Below, piece by piece: positions 63,690 through 64,000 of a DNA stretch of 64,000 nt. The notes below the pieces were generated by a model, which saw nothing but the letters and a program-made list of their open reading frames with translations, was not told the origin of the DNA and did no database searches. Source of the stretch: Selaginella tamariscina. Lineage: Eukaryota; Streptophyta; Lycopodiopsida; Selaginellales; Selaginellaceae. Position numbers and translations under genes: made by a program. Each line of letters begins with the position of its first letter. Position 1 is the stretch's first letter. The DNA lies in contig PUQB01000023.1 in the NCBI GenBank assembly GCA_003024785.1, positions 819,316 to 883,315 on the forward strand, given 5' to 3'.

Positions 63690-64000
63690 ATCATCTTTTG
63701 GTAAATATCGGATATTACCATTTCAAAAATTCATTCATGACTCAACGTGGGCGAATATTTAATTCAAGGAAACGTATAGATCTTAGATGCTAATATAGTA
63801 TAGCACTTCACGTAGAGATAGAGCAATCTTTATTGTCTTTTAAATAAATGTGTGTCTAATCTACATTCATCTGACATATTTATTTATGACTTGTTTATAT
63901 TCTGTTAATTTATTTATTATAATTATATAGTTATTTGATCCAGTATTTTATCTAATGTAGACATTATAAATACATATTTTTACACGAATATTTATTTAAT
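63690..64000. other. AT-rich DNA at the right edge
   Basis: No coding frame or structured repeat was recognised; mostly TTTATTTA-type sequence. Confidence 0.5.

Noticed and set aside
1-64000. CRISPR arrays, bacterial operons, ribosomal RNA
   Set aside because: Direct repeats present are minisatellites, LTRs or slippage products; genes have spliceosomal introns, and no rRNA sequence was recognised.

Overview
The window looks like nuclear DNA of a seedless land plant, most plausibly a lycophyte of the Selaginella type (inference). The genes have many very short GT-AG introns of about 40-70 bp. The proteins are plant-type: a clade-D PP2C, EMSY-like, MSH7, HAKAI, U11/U12-65K and a LOW PSII ACCUMULATION-like protein. 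Arabidopsis-type telo-boxes (AAACCCTA) sit at several starts, and the transposons are plant LINE, copia, gypsy and MULE types.

The window has two contrasting halves. Positions 1-32.1 kb are repeat-dominated. A minus-strand LINE (1-4.1 kb) runs off the left edge at the start of its endonuclease. A chromoviral gypsy 3' end (4.5-5.2 kb) and a nearly full-length but broken gypsy element with very short LTRs (8726-13550) follow. Next come the last exons of a monodehydroascorbate reductase, an LRR fragment, an FCP1-like phosphatase relic, and a 10-kb block (21.4-31.2 kb) with four copies of one long copia LTR family in both orientations plus relics of copia integrase and reverse transcriptase.

Positions 32.2-60.1 kb are a compact housekeeping island. 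In order it holds a TPR-like fragment (-), OST3/6 (+), TRM13 (+), AP-2 sigma (-), SPF27 (+), an R3H/G-patch protein (-), a glycine-rich protein (+), an ANKRD39-like protein (-), COG6 (-), PP2C (+), an unknown gene (-), TIPIN/SWI3-like (+), U11/U12-65K (-), MSH7 (+), LPA1-like (-), a long coiled-coil SFI1-like protein (-), HAKAI (-) and EMSY-like (+). Head-to-head pairs have 16-40 bp between start codons. Tail-to-tail pairs have 8-10 bp between stop codons. The right edge (60.9-63.7 kb) is a minus-strand MULE-type transposase gene with a SWIM finger.

The genes do not form one pathway. They serve ER N-glycosylation (OST3/6), tRNA methylation (TRM13), endocytosis (AP-2 sigma), splicing (SPF27, U11/U12-65K, R3H/G-patch), Golgi tethering (COG6), replication and repair (TIPIN, MSH7), m6A RNA methylation (HAKAI) and chromatin (EMSY-like). 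Eleven one- or two-base frame breaks, many in G/C runs, interrupt otherwise conserved exons. I read these mainly as sequence or assembly error, not mass pseudogenisation. No tRNA, rRNA or CRISPR array was recognised. Exon limits were read by eye and are approximate unless given exactly.
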